Assembly (NCBI GenBank): GCA_029982105.1
Contig: JARRCQ010000141.1
Span: 1 to 5,113 of the forward strand
Origin: Candidatus Atribacteria bacterium
Lineage (GTDB): Bacteria > Atribacterota > Atribacteria > Atribacterales > Caldatribacteriaceae
DNA: 5,113 nucleotides
Direction: 5' to 3'
This document shows, one piece after another, positions 4,349-5,113 of the stretch. How positions within the stretch are numbered: position 1 is the first letter of the stretch; each line of letters begins with the position of its first letter. The notes under the pieces are model-generated. The model made no database searches and was not told where the DNA came from. It was given only the letters and a program-made list of their open reading frames with translations. A program made the translations under genes and the position numbers.

Positions 4349-5113
4349 ATGTCTGGTGAAAAAGAAATTTTGAGATTAGAAGGTATTTGTAAATCTTTCC
4401 CTGCAGTTAAAGCCTTAGACCAAATAAACCTATCAGTCGCAGCAGGAGAAATAAGGGGATTAGTAGGTGAAAACGGAGCAGGAAAATCGACTCTCATAAA
4501 AGTTATCACCGGTGCTTATGATAGAGATGCGGGGAAAATTATATTTGAAGGTAACGAAATTACTAGAAATTCTCCTATTATCTCCAAGAAGCTGGGCATC
4601 TATGCTGTTTATCAGGAAGTAATGGTTGCTCCCGATTTAACCATAGCTGAGAATCTTTTTCTGGGTAATCAGCCTAAAAGGGGAGTGATTGTTGACTGGG
4701 GAAAAATGTATCAAGAATCAGAAGAATTTCTCCGGGATATAGGATTAGAGGTTGATGTTAAAAAAAGCATAAAAGAATTAAGCGTGGCAGAAGGCAGAAT
4801 GGTTACTGTAGCTAAATGCCTCTGGCAAGAACCCAAATTGGTTATTTTTGATGAACCTACTGCAGTTTTAACTCAAAATGAAACGCAAATTTTGTTTAGA
4901 ATTATCAAAGACCTTAAAAAAAGAGGGGTAGCAATAATTTATATATCGCATAATTTAGAGGAAGTTTTTGATATTTGCGACACGGTAACCGTACTTAAAG
5001 ATGGGAAATTAGTAGGTACTTACCCAGTTACGGAACTGGAAAATGTGGATAAATTAATTCCTTTGATGGTGGGAAGAGCTATTGAAGAGATGTACTATAA
5101 AGAGGATATAGAA
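4349..5113 (+). CDS. Sugar ABC transporter ATP-binding protein (RbsA/MglA-like), N-terminal half, cut by window edge
   Basis: The first 255 codons are visible without a stop. Family members have two fused ATPase domains and are about 490-510 residues, so the second domain should lie beyond the edge. The first domain has Walker A GENGAGKST (40-48), Q-loop YQEV (88-91) with DLTIAENLFLG (96-106), signature LSVAEGRMV (144-152), Walker B LVIFDEPT (164-171) with the catalytic Glu169, and H-loop ISHNLEEVF (199-207). LSVA openings are common in CUT2 transporters. The following EGR, in place of the usual QQQ or QRQ, is a departure. The protein acts on the cytoplasmic face, powering import of the sugar captured by the upstream binding protein. 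ATG 4349 has AAAGGAG seven bases ahead. The gene lies 62 bases after the binding-protein gene, with the terminator-like hairpin between, so it probably depends on read-through. Confidence 0.93.
   Translation, partial: MSGEKEILRLEGICKSFPAVKALDQINLSVAAGEIRGLVGENGAGKSTLIKVITGAYDRDAGKIIFEGNEITRNSPIISKKLGIYAVYQEVMVAPDLTIAENLFLGNQPKRGVIVDWGKMYQESEEFLRDIGLEVDVKKSIKELSVAEGRMVTVAKCLWQEPKLVIFDEPTAVLTQNETQILFRIIKDLKKRGVAIIYISHNLEEVFDICDTVTVLKDGKLVGTYPVTELENVDKLIPLMVGRAIEEMYYKEDIE

Noticed and set aside
1..5113. CRISPR array, tRNA, rRNA or insertion sequence
   Set aside because: No regularly spaced direct repeats, no cloverleaf-like segments, and no transposase motifs or terminal repeats were seen on either strand.

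Overview
The window looks like chromosomal DNA from an AT-rich, anaerobic, possibly thermophilic bacterium. The signs are strong Shine-Dalgarno sequences, TTG starts, an oxygen-defence cluster built on a ferritin-like diiron protein and a thermophile-type protein disulfide oxidoreductase, and a CUT2 sugar ABC transporter. Atribacterota, Thermotogota or a thermophilic Firmicute would all fit. The sequence alone does not settle the lineage.

Left block (1-2825, minus strand). Reading in the direction of transcription, the order is: a class II fructose-bisphosphate aldolase (2825-1854); a 118-bp gap holding a perfect 17-bp hairpin; a small ferritin-like/rubrerythrin-like diiron protein (1735-1241); a 322-residue fusion of a DJ-1/PfpI domain to a peroxiredoxin-like domain (1238-270); and the N-terminal part of a glutaredoxin-like protein disulfide oxidoreductase with a CETC motif (257 to the window edge). 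The last three genes are separated by 2 and 12 bases and form a redox/peroxide module. The fusion protein is the most striking item. The catalytic cysteine of its PfpI half is serine, and the peroxidatic cysteine position of its peroxiredoxin half is glycine, so both halves look like pseudoenzymes while the reading frame is intact.

Middle (2826-3305). This is a divergent intergenic region of about 480 bases. It contains a near-consensus sigma-70-type promoter facing right (TTGACA, 17-base spacer, TATACT), a weak promoter candidate facing left, an operator-like inverted repeat, and a leader of about 160 nucleotides. The leader holds an 11-base perfect anti-SD match with a five-codon ORF, both inside the loop of a small stem.

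Right block (3306-5113, plus strand). A periplasmic sugar-binding protein of the RbsB type is followed by a strong intrinsic terminator-like hairpin and then by the N-terminal ATPase half of an RbsA/MglA-type ABC protein, which runs off the window. The hairpin between the two genes probably sets a high ratio of binding protein to ATPase. The permease is presumably beyond the right edge. Together with the divergent aldolase, the block suggests sugar uptake feeding glycolysis. The particular sugar cannot be named from this sequence.
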